The translations under genes and the position numbers were made by a program. This document shows, piece by piece, positions 50,110 to 62,214 of a stretch of 64,000 nucleotides of DNA. How positions within the stretch are numbered: the stretch's first letter is position 1; every line of letters begins with the position of its first letter. The notes under the pieces are model-generated. The model was not told the origin of the DNA and did not search any database. It was given only the letters and a program-made list of their open reading frames with translations. This DNA comes from Aselliscus stoliczkanus (lineage: Eukaryota > Chordata > Mammalia > Chiroptera > Hipposideridae): assembly GCA_033961575.1 (NCBI GenBank), contig CM066740.1, positions 88,395,117 to 88,459,116 on the forward strand, given 5' to 3'.

Positions 50110-51130
50110 TGGACAGAATTCTAACCCTGACCAGTTCCTCCTTGAAAAATCCTCTTTCCTTGGCATCACTCGACATGTTCTCGATTGTCCTCAAATCGCT
50201 GTCATTCCTTCAGCTCAGCCTCTCCTTTGTCCCCTTACCCATCTTTCAAACGTTGGCTTCCTCAGAGATCAGCCTTAGGCCTCCCTTTCTTCTCTCTTTA
50301 GGCATCTCATCCAGGCTTGTGGTGTTAAACACCATCTATGATAATGACTCAAATGTGTACTTCTAGCCCAGATCTCTCCTCTGTATATTGAAATGCTCAC
50401 CTGCTTCCCTGACTGGAAGGCACCTCAAACTTTACCATTTCAAAGCTGAACTACTGGTACGTTCCACCCCCCCACCCCCACCAGGACCACCTCTGTGTTT
50501 CTGTTATCACTGACATCACCTACACCTATCCAGACATACAGGAGTCTTCTCCTGCACCTCCCTGCTTCTTGGCTATCCTCACATTCTGCCCAGCTTACCC
50601 CTTAAGTGCTTCTTGCTTCTCACTACTAGTCCAGTGGGTTTGTAGGCAGTGAAGAATGGTCCAAACCATCATCATGGTTACTCAGTCCCATTCCAGAAGC
50701 CTCTTCAATGGTCTACCTGTATCCCCTGTCCTCTCCCTCCAAACAATTCACCAAGCTGCAGCTAGAATGATCTTTTAAACCTGTAAATCAGGTTATGTCA
50801 TCTCTGCTTAAGTTACCCATTACTTTCTCTACAAAGAGTAAAGTCCTCAAAATGCCACTTCCTTTCCCTCTGAGCCTCCTTGCCTGCCACTCTCCCCTGG
50901 ATTTCCACCATCTGGACCTTATTTGCATGGGTCTTCAGCATTCCTTCCTCCCTCAGTGCCTTTGCACATGCTCTTTTCTCTTCCCAGGTGGCGCTCTCTA
51001 CCTCCAGTCTAGTTAAGTCTCATTGATTACCTAAATATCATTTGTGATATTTAATTCAGCAATTACTTAAATATCATTTACTCCCTGTTAAATCTCTAAT
51101 AGCTCCATGGCTTATAGAAGGCACTTAAGA
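50110..51130 (+). mobile_element. L2 LINE relic, 3' half
   Basis: Sense phrases in order: GGCATCTCATCCAGGCTTG, CACCATCTATGATAATGACT (a decayed form of the reverse-transcriptase YADD region), CACCAAGCTGCAGCTAGAAT, GATCTTTTAAACCTGTAAATC and GCCTTTGCACATGCTCTTTT. Frames are broken. Confidence 0.75.
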
Positions 51131-51234
51131 AATACTTTAAAGGATCTATGAAAAGACTGGCGGCTAGCCAGAGGAACATGTAAGTTCAGGGCAGGGTTTC
51201 TTTACGATGGGAATGACTTAAAGCCCAAAGCAAT

Positions 51235-51320
51235 ACATGATTTACCTGCACAGGATCAGACAGCTAGTTGGTGGCAAAGCCAGGACTAAAACGCACATCT
51301 TTTGATCCCTGCCCTCCACA
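51235..51320 (-). mobile_element. MIR fragment
   Basis: Short reverse MIR match: GATCAGACAGCTAGTTGGTG and GCAAAGCCAGGACTAAAAC. Confidence 0.5.
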
Positions 51321-52332
51321 TATACCACGTGAACCCCTTACCGTATGTCTCAGATGACATTTGCTGCTGTGGAGGCCTCATCTCGCTTGCTCTCACTAAA
51401 GCTTTCTAACCTGCTGAGCGCCATATTGCCAGTAATGCATATTAACAGTTTCAGTAGCATGACCCTGGAATTCCGGATACAAACTATCTCCCTGTATAAG
51501 ATTTTAGCAAAGTTGTTCAGGACTGTGGGCCCTTAAACTCCAAGAGAGAAGGGCCCCTGGCCCCTGTGCAGTCCACTCATAGACCATGCAGTTTATTGAT
51601 GTGTTTAAAGTAATATATGTCACATTTGTGTCTCGCGGGGCGGCACATGCCACTCAGGCTAAACTTAGAGATTTTTCTTTGGTGTTTCTTCTCCTTTGTC
51701 CAGATTCAGGCACTTGAAGTTTATTACATAGAAACTGACCTGGAAGTAACCTGACCTTTAGAGAGAATGGTGGGAAAGCGGTTACTATAGATACGTATTC
51801 ACCTGGGGAAACAGAACACGCAGAGGTGAACATTAACCCATCCTGGGTCCAGTGTTGTTAGTCCAAAGTGATTACAGGGAATTGAAGAAAACATCAAACA
51901 AACAGAATAAAAAATTCAGGAGGGAAATTCAGAGCAGTGTACTTGGGAGAAAAATCGGATTTTGCCAGTGTAAGGCCAGAAGAGAAATGTTACACTTCAG
52001 GGTAGCAGGGTCTTGGGAATACAATGGGAGACATGTGTAAACAGAGCTGGGCCTTGCAGGTGGCCCTGGAAAGAGGCAGGCCTCAAGCAAGACCAGGCTG
52101 CACATCACCTTGGGGTGATGTCCAAGGTTACTAGGAACAGGGGTCCACAAAAACTCACTTAACTTTCTTACTAGATGGTAAATTAAATAGGCAGTTAATG
52201 AGAGTGATTACGCCTGGCAGTGGAATTGAGCCATGAAAGGGTTTAATGACCCCAGGCTGGAGCTCAGGCCCTCGCTTCCTCTAGCACAGTGTCTATTTAC
52301 AGCAGAAGGTAAAAAAGAGGGAAGCCTTTTGT

Positions 52333-52710
52333 CATGGGCTGAATGTTTGTGTCTTCCCAAATTTCTGTGTTGAAGCCCTAACCCCCAATGCAATGGTATT
52401 TAGAGACGAGGCTTTCAGAGGTAGTGAGGTTTAGATAAAGTCATGAGGATGGGGCCCTCATAATGAGATCAGTGCCCTGAGAAGAAGAGACCAGAGAGCT
52501 AGCTCGTCTCTATCTCTCCCTGTCTGCCATGAGCAAATAGCAAGAAGACGGCTGTCTGCAAGCCAGGAAGAGAGCCCTCACCAGTAACAAAATCAGCTGT
52601 AACCTTGATCTTGGACTTACAGCCAGCAGAACTGTGAGAAATGCATTTCTGTTATTTAAGCCGTTCAGTTACAGTGCTTCGTTACAGCAGCCTGAGCTGA
52701 CCTAGATAGC
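52333..52710 (+). mobile_element. MaLR-type (MLT1-like) LTR relic, nearly full length
   Basis: Sense LTR: ATGGGCTGAATGTTTGTGTC, AGCCCTAACCCCCAATGC, GGTATTTAGAGACGAGGC, GCCCTCATAATGAGATCAG, GAAGAGAGCCCTCACCAG and CAGAACTGTGAGAAATGCAT, ending CAGCCTGAGCTGACCTAGA. Solo LTR, with no viral coding sequence attached. The subfamily name is inferred. Confidence 0.7.
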
Positions 52711-52979
52711 CTCCCGAGTGGGGGTTCAGGAAATGTGATTGGCCTGAATAACTAGGTCAGTGACTGAGTGAGTAGAGGAAGGTCATGTGCTAGATAGAGG
52801 CAGTTCACACAGACTGGGAGACCAGATGTGAACATCTCTTCTCAACTCCATATTTAGCGATATCATGTTGGCAACTTGAAATCAGCCAAGCTGGGAGTTT
52901 TTACACCATGGGAATAATCAAACACCACAAATCAGGATTTTTACCCCCTGAAGAGCCAACTGTTTAACATCTACCAGCA

Positions 52980-53041
52980 AAACACACACACACACATACA
53001 CACACTCACACTCACTCACACTCCCCCACACACACACACAT
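52980..53041 (+). repeat. Imperfect (CA)n microsatellite
   Basis: CA units interrupted by CTCA and CCC; about 60 nt. Confidence 0.9.
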
Positions 53042-55337
53042 TTACCACCATACCAGCATACCACTGGATAAGTGAGATGAAATCCTTGTGGGGACAGAGT
53101 TCCCTGGAGTTCTCACATTCAGCATAAACCTTAACATTTTTTGTTGTTGTTGCTCTTTCTGTTTTAATTACTAATCCACAATGGCACTCTTCAATTATCT
53201 TTTATTACCCATCCAGAATGATTCAGCATTTATAGACTCCCCTGGCAAAGTAAACATCATGTAAAGCATTGTTTCTACGGGGAAATATTTCCAAATTGCG
53301 AGTTACTGACTTTAAAAATAAACTTTTGGCAAAGAACCATTTGGGAGTTGGGGACTTTGAATTCTGGGTCCTCATGGGGACATTAGAGAACAAAAAGGGA
53401 ACATATCGATTTAATATATATACAGGTTGCAAAAGATATTGTAAATGAGAAAGCAAAAGGAATAAAATTATTGAACTTGAAGGAGAAAGAGATGAGCAAT
53501 TTAATCACGGGGGTGAGTGCCAGCTTGTGTGTGTTCTTCCACTGTAATCATCAGGGATTTGGGTACAGAAGGGGGGAAATATCTTTATGGGATTATTCTG
53601 AGATGTGGTTTCTAGATTTTATTTTGAACATTTCCAAACTTATTTTCCCCAGTCAGGGGTAGTTTGCATAGGATCCCTTTTGAGGACCAAGAAATATTAA
53701 GATAAAATTACTTGCCTGCTTTGAGGTTCCTGTCACCTTCATGATTCTAAGTCTACAGGTGGCAGAATGTATTTTAAAATTTTGAGAAACATGATATAAT
53801 TCAACAAATCCCTTTCATAACACATCTTGGAAGGTAGCCATAATACATCTTAGAATACATAGACCCAAAATTTATGGTTTTCTATCCAAAAAAAATGAAT
53901 ATCATAAAACTTAAGCTATCCCATATTTGTATAAAAACCTTAAATCAAGCATTCTAAATCAATACTTTTTGACCATTTAATGAGGAAAATGATGTTATTC
54001 GGGGCCTGTTAAATTAGTGTTATTTTAGTTATTGATTCAGAAAGGATGGGAGTATTACTTTCCTAAATGATATTACAGCACTCTGATTTGCAGTTTCCTG
54101 AAAACAAATGGAAACAAAGAAGTGACAACTTAAATCTGCCACTTTGAACCTTAAATGATGCACAGCACTCCTAGGCCCTGGTTTAACAGTTGGTTTATAA
54201 TGTAGTTTCAGAATAACACTTTAAGCATGATATAACCCTTCCTCCAAAACTCACATTTAATGACAACTCTAAAATATGTCAAAAGTGTCCTTTTCTCCGT
54301 AGCATATTTTTGGTCTGTTTATCTAAAATCCTTAGCTTTCTGAATGTCCCCTCATGATCTGCTTGACCGTGGCCAGTTCAACGTGGACCTCAGGCCTCCC
54401 AGGACCGCAGGGCTCAGCTGGGGAGCCTGTTACACATGCAGAAGTGTTTCTGCGTGCTGCCCCGCAGCGAGAAGGCTGCTATGCTTCCTCCCCATCCGTG
54501 CACAGCAGCCCGCCGCTGGCTCCCATGTCTGTTTGTCCAGGAAGCCTCCAGGTTCCCACCTGTATTCACCTGATCCTCACTGACCACACTGCCTTGTCAC
54601 AATGTCTGTCAGTCTAACTCCTCCTCTGGACCCAGAGCTCAGTGAGAGCGCGGATTGTAACCTCCACTCCCAGCAAACGCAGCCGGCGCTCCAAGGATGC
54701 GGGAAGTGGGCGGCCGGCTCAGGATCTTCAGGCAGCGGGTTGGGGGTCTTAGCACACAGTCGGCCAAGAAAACCGTAACACTTGCCACGCACTCCTAACA
54801 CATATCCAGGTTGTCGAGATATCTCCTCCAATGCCCACTTCTGGACAGAAAGCTCCTCAAGGGCCCTGACACACTTTATGCATCTTTACATTCCTGTATG
54901 TTGTGTGACTGGCGTGGGTTAAGTATTTGTTTAGTCCTATTTCCCAACAAGGACACTGGCCATTTTTTGAGCAAGACAGTTCTTAATTGTATAATATAAG
55001 ACAGTCCCATCCATGGCAGGACATTGAGCCCACTAAATGCCAGTAGTACCCCATGTGATGTGGACAACACCCTCCTGTACACACATATATGTACATACAC
55101 ACACGCACGCATGCACATGCACACCGAGGAGGGTCAGGAGGACAACAGTACTGCCCATAACTGAGAGCCTGTAGCTAATGAACTCCTGTCACCACCTCAG
55201 TGAGAAGCAGACCATGGCAGGCTCTGGGGCAGTGCCAGCATGACTCACTGGAGTCTTGCATGTGTGTGGCGGCATCAGGTGGGGGTAGGGGGCTGGTATC
55301 TGTGGCTGCAACAGAACAGGGTGACCTGTCTTTGTAA

Positions 55338-55530
55338 TGTGACTGACTGATCTTTATTGAATGCTTATCATGCACCCCAGGCACTAGGCTACGTGTTCTA
55401 CATGGGTTATGTAATCCTCCCCACAACCTGTGAGGCCCCATTTTTCAGAGAGGGAGACTGAGGCTCAGAGAGTTTCAAGCCATTGACCCAAGTTAGTGTG
55501 AAGGCCAAGGTGCCCCAGGGGAGCTTGATC
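55338..55530 (-). mobile_element. MIR SINE
   Basis: Reverse MIR: TTTATTGAATGCTTATCATG, CACCCCAGGCACTAGGC, CCTCCCCACAACCTGTGAGG and GGGAGACTGAGGCTCAGAG. Confidence 0.75.
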
Positions 55531-55974
55531 CCAGACCCTGGGCCACTGCACTGGGCTGACTGTGTGCTGGGGCTCTTCAATGAGAACAAACTTCGAAGTT
55601 CCCAGATGAAAGAACCCTTTTAAAACTCGTCCCTCCCGTGAATTACGATGGAAAGCTGTGGATCACCAAATACATTCTGTGTAGTGCTAATTTAGTGAGA
55701 TGAGAATAATGCATTCCGTGGGCAAAGAAGTGTGAGAAATGCTTTCAGAAGGGCTCGTGCAGAGGGCAATGAAATAGTAACTGAAGACCAAACAAACCTT
55801 GAAAGGTGCCTCAACCTTCATCATGAGAAGCAGCTGATTTTAGACTATTCGGGAACAAACAGTGGGCAAAACTATAGGTGGCTCTTGTCTGGCAGAAAAT
55901 GATTAAAAACCAATTAGCCCTAATTAGGCGACAGGAAAAGACTGATGAAGAGTGAGCAACCTTTCTTCTAATTT

Positions 55975-56160
55975 CATAATAATAATAGGTATTATTTAGT
56001 ATGTGCTAAGTACTTTAAATTATATTTCTTAATTTTCACTTTTATTATCTCCCTTTCTCAGATAGAATACTGAGGCTTAAGAAGTTGGTTAAGTAACTTC
56101 CCCCAAGACCACATAACAAATTAATGGCAGCGCCAAATTTAAAGGCAGTTCTATCTAACA
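55975..56160 (-). mobile_element. MIR SINE
   Basis: Reverse MIR: AATAATAATAGGTATTATTT, ATGTGCTAAGTACTTTAAAT, ATACTGAGGCTTAAGAAG and CCAAGACCACATAAC. Confidence 0.65.
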
Positions 56161-56662
56161 TGAGTCTCATGATTTTGAATGCTATATGCAAACCTCCCAG
56201 GACTTCGGGCTTTGTCGAGAACTTTCCAGCGTGAATGTGCCAAGCAAAACCATCTCAAAGACGATGCCCGGGAGCTCCACGAGTTGGTGGTTTCTGTTAC
56301 ACCACTGCCTGTATTTCAACGTATCTCTTCAACCTAAATTAGTTATTTGGTCTGAGTACAACAGGAAATTTTTTCCTGGTGTGATTTACTTTTCATGATT
56401 TTTACTATTGTAAGTTTACAGATGGCCATATTGTTATGTGCTTTTTTTCTTTTTTTCTTTTTTTGGTAACGTATATGTGTTGATGGAACAGCCTCCACCT
56501 GCATAGACGCTTACCCAGCCCGATCCCCTTCCTGGACCCAGTGGCCTCCGAGGCCACCCGAAAACTAACAGTCTCCCCACATTTAAGTTGGTGATGGTAT
56601 CAGCATCAGACTTCTGTTCACTATTCAGTTTTCTCTTTTTCGTGTGTGCTTCTTTTCAACAG

Positions 56663-56899
56663 ACGTTGGTGCATTTTTTGAAGAGGGCATGTGGCTGCGG
56701 TATAACTTCCAGGCAGCTGGGAGCAGCAGCAAAGAATCGGGCAGCAGACGGGAGAACCCAGCTGAGCAGCAGAGCGCCCTGCCGGACCTGGCGCGCGAGG
56801 AGGTCCAGTTCAGCTTCAGCACCACCAAGGCACCGTGCATCCTCTTCTATGTCAGTTCCCTCAGCGCCGACTTCTTGGCAGTCCTCGTCAAACCCACCG
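56663..56899 (+). CDS. CNTNAP2: CNTNAP2 internal exon C (start of fourth laminin G-like domain)
   Basis: This exon of 237 nt is phase 1 to 1. The acceptor has a long T-rich tract ending TTTTCAACAG at 56662, and the donor is G|GTAAGG at 56900. It encodes an aspartate from the split codon followed by [15 protein letters not shown], which continues the peptide of exon B after CNK. Residues 18-46 are a polar, serine- and charge-rich stretch. The conserved segment [13 protein letters not shown] and FLAVLVKPT follows, opening the fourth laminin G domain. The first and last thirds match CASPR2 closely, while the middle is clearly more divergent from human as I remember it. The codons are GC-rich relative to the introns. 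The frame stays open for about 80 codons beyond the donor. About exon 20 in human numbering (inferred). Confidence 0.93.
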
Positions 56900-57230
56900 G
56901 TAAGGACAAGGACACTGGCCACTTCCCACTGGGTGGACAGAATGAGCTAGTAGGAGCCTGGGTTGTTCTTGGCTTGTCCTTTATTCTCCATAAAGGCATC
57001 CATCCGACGTCTCCAAACCCTGTTTTCCTCTATGAGAAGCAGGAAAGCAACTTGTCGGTTGAGTGCTTTAAAGCAGTCATGTCGGTTGAGTTCTTTACAA
57101 GAACCATATTACACCAATATGAGATGGCTTCATATGCATAATGACTATTTTTTTGTTCCTATCAAACAAATACATTCGCTACTGTACTAAATAGAGATGA
57201 GCTTTGCAGTACTAAAATCAATTTTATGCA

Positions 57231-57236
57231 AATAAA
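57231..57236 (+). promoter_or_regulatory. Candidate intronic polyadenylation hexamer
   Basis: AATAAA about 330 bp after the exon C donor, downstream of the stop that would end a read-through frame. Such hexamers are common by chance in AT-rich sequence, so use is only a possibility. Confidence 0.25.
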
Positions 57237-57944
57237 TGAATTATCCTTATTTATGATAGTGTATCAGTACGTTTCTATAGAGCATAGGAACGTTCAAAAG
57301 AAATAGAAAATCAGAGACATTTTCATCCCTAAACCCTCTTAGAACTTTACAATCATAAAATCTATCCCGGACATAAAGGTTGCTTAAAGCAGGAGTATAT
57401 TTATACCTGTAATATCCAGGACCATTTTGATCTCCAAATATGCATTGAGCCAGAGAGGGTCAGAAACAGTGGCTAAACTAGGCATCCTGGTGTCACAAGA
57501 TGGGCTTGTGACCTTTGAGAGAAGTGTAAGCATTCCTAACACATAGAAACATGCCGAACGTTGAGGGGTCCGTTTCCTCTCTGGAAACTTGAGTTCTGAG
57601 GTACTTAAAGTTTTAAGAAGATCACTTTTTTAGAGATGAAAATGTTTTAGGTGTATCAAGGAGCGAATCTCTCTAATTCATTCCCCAGGGAGCTCATAGA
57701 GCTGACAGCATAGAGGCTCCCTTGCCCTTTGTCTCACTCTTCCATGATTAAGGCTCTACAGCCTAGCAGGACAGCTCCTCCAGGTTGGAGCCTCTGAAAG
57801 ATCACGGTTTTCTTCCATGGAAACCAAGAATGATTAATATTAGCCCAATTCAGCTTGAGTTTTGAAAAACAGTAAATTCTGAAACTTCTTCTCTGGGCAA
57901 AGCACTGCAAATTAAAAAGATGGGGAAATAAATGTTCCCTAGGA

Positions 57945-58150
57945 TTTTCCCTTTTAGAAATTATTCCTAAAGAAATCAGCCAAAAATCAGATAGAGATTC
58001 AGCATGTAGATGTTCATCATGGTGTTATTTATAAGAATTCGAAAGGAGTTCAACTCCAGTGAAATATTTAGTGAAAGAATATTGCACCGTTTTATGCAGT
58101 ATTATGTATCCATTAATAATATTCATGAAGACTAATTAGTGGACAAAAAA
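57945..58150 (+). mobile_element. L1M-like 3' fragment
   Basis: Contains ATTATTCCTAAAGAAATCAG, TGTTCATCATGGTGTTATTT and TATGTATCCATTAATAATAT, a common but diverged L1M pattern. Confidence 0.45.
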
Positions 58151-58367
58151 TTTAGTAATAAGGCAAGATACAGTATTGATTATACAGTATCAGCTTAGCC
58201 CTGTAAAAAAATATGAACAGAAAAAGAAAAGCCACAATGTGAGCACAAAGTATCCCTGTTTGTTTGGGTTGTTGATTTACTCATCCTGCATAGTAAGAAC
58301 CCTTCTGTACATGTCAGATGCCCACAATGAACAAGTATCACTACTCTAATTAGAATAAATAATACGT

Positions 58368-58829
58368 GGGCCGGCCAAGTGGCGCATTGGTTGAGAGCTG
58401 GTTTGGGATGCCAGCGGCCCCAGTTCGGATCCCACATGCGAGGGCCAGTGACACCGCCCTCCATAGCTAACAACAGCTCCACCTGGAGCTGGGCTGTGCA
58501 AGCCCTGGCAACGGTATAGGCTGCAGCCCCTGCTGCAGTGGGCTGCCATAGGCTACAGTGAGTGGCCCGCAGCCAGTGTGAGTGGCTGGCAGCCAAGCGT
58601 GAGCGACCATCCAGAGGCCAGCGATTGATCTGCCTCATCCGGGAAGAACGCAATGATGATACTAACATGGGCCAGTGAAGCCACATCCTCCACAACTAGA
58701 CTGAAGAACAAAAAGACTGCAATTGTCTATTCCCCTTCCCCGATTCCCTAACGCTGTTCCCCTCCCCCAATTCCCCAATAAAATCTTTAAAATAAAATAA
58801 AATAAAATAAAATAAAATAAAATAAAATA
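58368..58829 (+). mobile_element. Long composite tRNA-derived SINE, copy 2
   Basis: Same structure as 2159-2602, and highly similar to it. Head GGGCCGGCCAAGTGGCGC, B-box-like AGTTCGGATCC at 58432-58442, CCACCTGGAGCTGGGCTGTG, AGTGAGTGGC blocks and CCACAACTAGACTGAAG. In the tail the TTCCCC...ATTCCC segment is duplicated before AATAAAATC and an (AAAAT)n end. Target-site duplication AATAAATAATACGT (58354-58367) and AATAAATAATATGT (58830-58843). Confidence 0.9.
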
Positions 58830-59174
58830 AATAAATAATATGTAAAATCAGTAATTGAGGAAGCAGGGAATAAAAGTACAGAACCCCTGTTTTCCACAAG
58901 TTCATGAGTTAAGTTTACTTCTCCTGGATCAGGTTACGTAGGTTTTTAACCCATGGATCTTCTCTGCCACATGCCCCCATCTCTCAGTGGGCGGGAGGAT
59001 GGCTCTCACATTTAGCTTGTCAAGAATTTAGTGAACATGTGCCAGTAGATGCTGCACTGTCTGCTCCTCAAGTCACTGCCACATTCTAATTTAGTCCTCA
59101 GCTATATTCAGTGCCCCACAGCCTACACCCGCCCCTGCCAGCACTGGTGCTTCTCTGTGGGCATTTGTCATAAG

Positions 59175-59410
59175 CAAGGGTTTTCATTAAGTGATTTAAT
59201 ATCAGCAGATACCATTTCATGATGCCCAAAGCTGTGCTAAGAGTTTCACATGCATTAATTCCTGTGAACACACAACTCCATGGCACAGATACTATTTTTA
59301 TCCCCTGCAGAGAGGTTCAGTGACTTGCACACCCAGTTGGGGATGGCAAACCTGGGGTTTCTAAACCCAGGGGCCTAATTCTAGGCCCAGAGCTCTGAAC
59401 TGCTCTCCAC
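59175..59410 (-). mobile_element. MIR SINE
   Basis: Reverse MIR: GCTGTGCTAAGAGTTTCACA, ACTATTTTTATCCCCTGC, AGAGGTTCAGTGACTTGC and AGAGCTCTGAACTGCTCTCC. Confidence 0.65.
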
Positions 59411-59689
59411 ACTGCTGACACCCCAGGATGCTCTTTCTCGGTGCATTTGCAAAGCACAACCTGTCGGCTTCTATATGATTATCCCAAGGCAATACTCAAA
59501 CTACTGAGGAAATTTTGCCTTTTCCACACCTCAAATACTGAATTTTTTATTGATTGAGATGTAAATCTAAAACATTTTTTGAGGAAGTCATTAAGGAAAA
59601 AAAAGATTAATAAGGACTATGCCAAAATATCAGAAAAAAAACAAAAACTAGAAAGTCTTAACCAAATAAATGCCCTGGCACCTCTCAAA

Positions 59690-60270
59690 CTTAACATACT
59701 GAAAGCTGTATTGGCATCGCACTTCCCCAGAAGCAGGTCCTTCCCGGCTCTGATGGTGCCACTGCCTCTCAGACACCTGAATTCACAAGCCTGGCATCAT
59801 TCCAGAATTCTCCATCCTTCCATCTCTTATGGGCCGTCCAGGAAGACAGGTCCTGTGGACTCTCTTCTCCTCATGTCCCTCAGGTTGTCCCTTCTCTTCC
59901 TGACGGCTGCTGTCCTGGCAAACACCTTCTGATTCAAGGCTTCCCACTGTTGTTCATGTCGGGCACACACAGAAAATCATTTGAATGGCGCTTGGGTACA
60001 TGGATGAGGTTGTGTTTGGGAGGCCACCACCCCAGTGTCTCCAGCAGCCCTCACCTCCCGCAGCTCTGCCGAGGTCCAAGGGGAGCCATGTTCCTGGGAC
60101 CCCATTACCCCTTCATGGGACAGCAGTGCCCTCAATGCATCCTCCAGGAAGCTCTGTCCCAATCCATCTCTCTGTTTCCAGTCTCTCCCACTGTAACCTG
60201 CTCAGCACAGCCAGAGTAGGTCTTCTTTTATACCCAGCACTCCTATCATACAATCCGTAGTGCCTGCACC
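59690..60270 (+). mobile_element. L2 LINE relic
   Basis: Starts CTCAAACTTAACATACTGAA, a sense L2 landmark, then TGGCATCATTCCAGAATTCTC and TCCTTCCATCTC. It may continue at 60560 after a MIR insertion. The 91-117-codon ORFs are incidental. Confidence 0.5.
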
Positions 60271-60344
60271 CTGAACCCCAGTAACAACAGGAGAGATCCC
60301 ATGTCCTACCAGCCTCCCCACTGAGACCCACCAGCCTCATGACT

Positions 60345-60545
60345 TAGAGCTCTGAGTATAGAATCAGAATGTCTGGGTTTGAATTCTGTTGCAGCATCGG
60401 TGGGCTGTGACATCTTGGGTAATCAATGAGCCATTTCATGCCTCAGTTTCCGCATCTGTAAGGTACTGTCTCCCTCAGAGCAGTGTTGTGAAAACCCAAT
60501 GAGTTAGTAAGTGTAATGCACTACACTGTATGTACATGTTAGAGG
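60345..60545 (+). mobile_element. MIR SINE
   Basis: Contains GTCTGGGTTTGAATTCTG, GGCTGTGACATCTTGGG, ATGCCTCAGTTTCCGCATCT and GTTGTGAAAACCCAATGAGT. Confidence 0.75.
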
Positions 60546-60559
60546 CTGTTATTATCCGG

Positions 60560-60925
60560 AGCCCACTAATTTACTCGCCATTGCCACCTATTCAGTGCCT
60601 ACTCGTCATCTGCAAGGAACTTGTTGCCCCAGCATTCTGTGGGCATCTCTGGCCCTGCCCACCATGTTCCCTGACCTGGAAAAGCTCCATCTTCCTCTCT
60701 GGTCTAACACCTGCCTTTCATTCTAGACCCAAAGCAAGTCTCACCTCCTTTCAACGACTTCCCCTACTTGAAACTCCTGCTGCACTTATTTTCAATGTCA
60801 TTTGTTTGGCACTTACTGCGCAGTATTGTAATCTGTCTTTGTTATAAATACGCCCTGTCTTCCCAGCGAGATGAAAAGCTCCCAGCCCACATCAGGTGCT
60901 CTGTAAGTGTTTGCTGATGATAATG
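60560..60925 (+). mobile_element. L2 LINE relic, 3' end
   Basis: Contains CTGACCTGGAAAAGCTCC, TCTCACCTCCTTTCAACGAC and TCCCAGCGAGATGAAAAGC, then a decayed TCAGGTGCTCTGTAAGTG terminus. Confidence 0.5.
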
Positions 60926-61439
60926 ATGATGACCCACGGTGAGAACAGATCTGTTAAGCACGTTTTGTGCTGCAGCCAATAAAGGAGCCACCCCTCATCA
61001 CGGCTTTAATTCCTGTGGGCCATGAACGTGAGCTGAAGGAAATGAAGTATCTCTTCCCCTTAATAATATTTTATTTTAATGACCAAATATTAATATTCTC
61101 CCTATAATCATTTAGTAGTTCTCTTGTGCTATTATTTGAAAGGAATCAATCTATCATTTGAATTTTATTATTTGAGAATATTTCCATTACTGTTTATAAA
61201 TATTCACTACATATAAATTTAAAGTTCCAACTCATCTTTTTTCTCAAAGCCGATAATTTCTGTTGCCATTAGTGAAGCAGTTATAGACATTTTAAATCAT
61301 ATTTACCGAGTTCAAGAAAGCCAGAACAGAGGAAAAAAGGATGAAAACAACTTAATACTGATCTTAATGAGCTGGGGAACATAAAGGGATCCAAGACAAA
61401 AAGAGAGTGGGGGGGTATGTCCAGTTTTTGCATACTTAC

Positions 61440-61680
61440 GGGTTCCTCTGACTTCTAGCCTTCAAAGGCAGAGACCTCTCTTATTTATCTTTGCACCCCC
61501 AGATCTAGGCACAGCCTGGCCCACCCTGGGGAGTTGGGATGGTGGCATTAGAAGGGAGCGCTACACTTATATCCAGCCAGAGAGCCCACTTTCAGACCTT
61601 GGAAAATGGGGTTCAACAGTGCTTTGCACAGGCACTAAATAAATGTGTTCTGAAGAAATGAATAAATAAATGATGAATGA
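61440..61680 (+). mobile_element. L2 LINE 3'-end fragment
   Basis: Contains CTTATTTATCTTTGCACCCC, AGATCTAGGCACAGCCTGG and ACTAAATAAATGTG, ending GAATAAATAAATGATGAATG. Confidence 0.55.
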
Positions 61681-61879
61681 ATACAGCTCTACATTTAAGA
61701 AAATTGGCTGTGATTATACAAGGTTAGAGCACAGAAGTAAAGTAGAGAATAATAACTCAAGACAACTTGATCTTTCTCCATATTGTTCAAATGCTGCCTG
61801 ATCATCTCCTTCACTCCCAAACAATAGATTATTTTTAATGCTGTTAGGGTAAAGGGAAAAAAAATAGGGTTAAACACTG

Positions 61880-62180
61880 AAGAATGGGGAGAGAAGCAGC
61901 TCAGGAAGAGTGAAGAGCAAATTCAAAGGTCCTGAGGTAGGAAGGAGAATTGTATTTTGTAGGGAATATGAGAAGTCCAAGGGAGCTTGAATGTAAAAAG
62001 TGAGAAGGTGAATGGCATGATTTGAACATCAAGTAACAGGCAGAACTCGGATCAGACAGCGATATTAAGGATGTATGTCTTCATCTTATGAGCAATTGGA
62101 AGGCTTTGAAGAGTTTTAAGTAAACCAGTGAAATAATCAATTATGCATCGAAAAGACCCCTCTCTCTGCAAAGAAAACAT
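61880..62180 (-). mobile_element. L2 LINE relic, antisense
   Basis: Contains CAAAGGTCCTGAGGTAGG, GAAGGCTTTGAAGAGTTTTA and AGTAAACCAGTGAAATAATC, the antisense L2 order. Confidence 0.6.
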
Positions 62181-62214
62181 GGGGAAGAAAAAAAGACAGA
62201 AGCAGTGAGACCAT

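Noticed and set aside
58195..58695. 166-codon minus-strand ORF
   Set aside because: Antisense reading of the long SINE; no gene.
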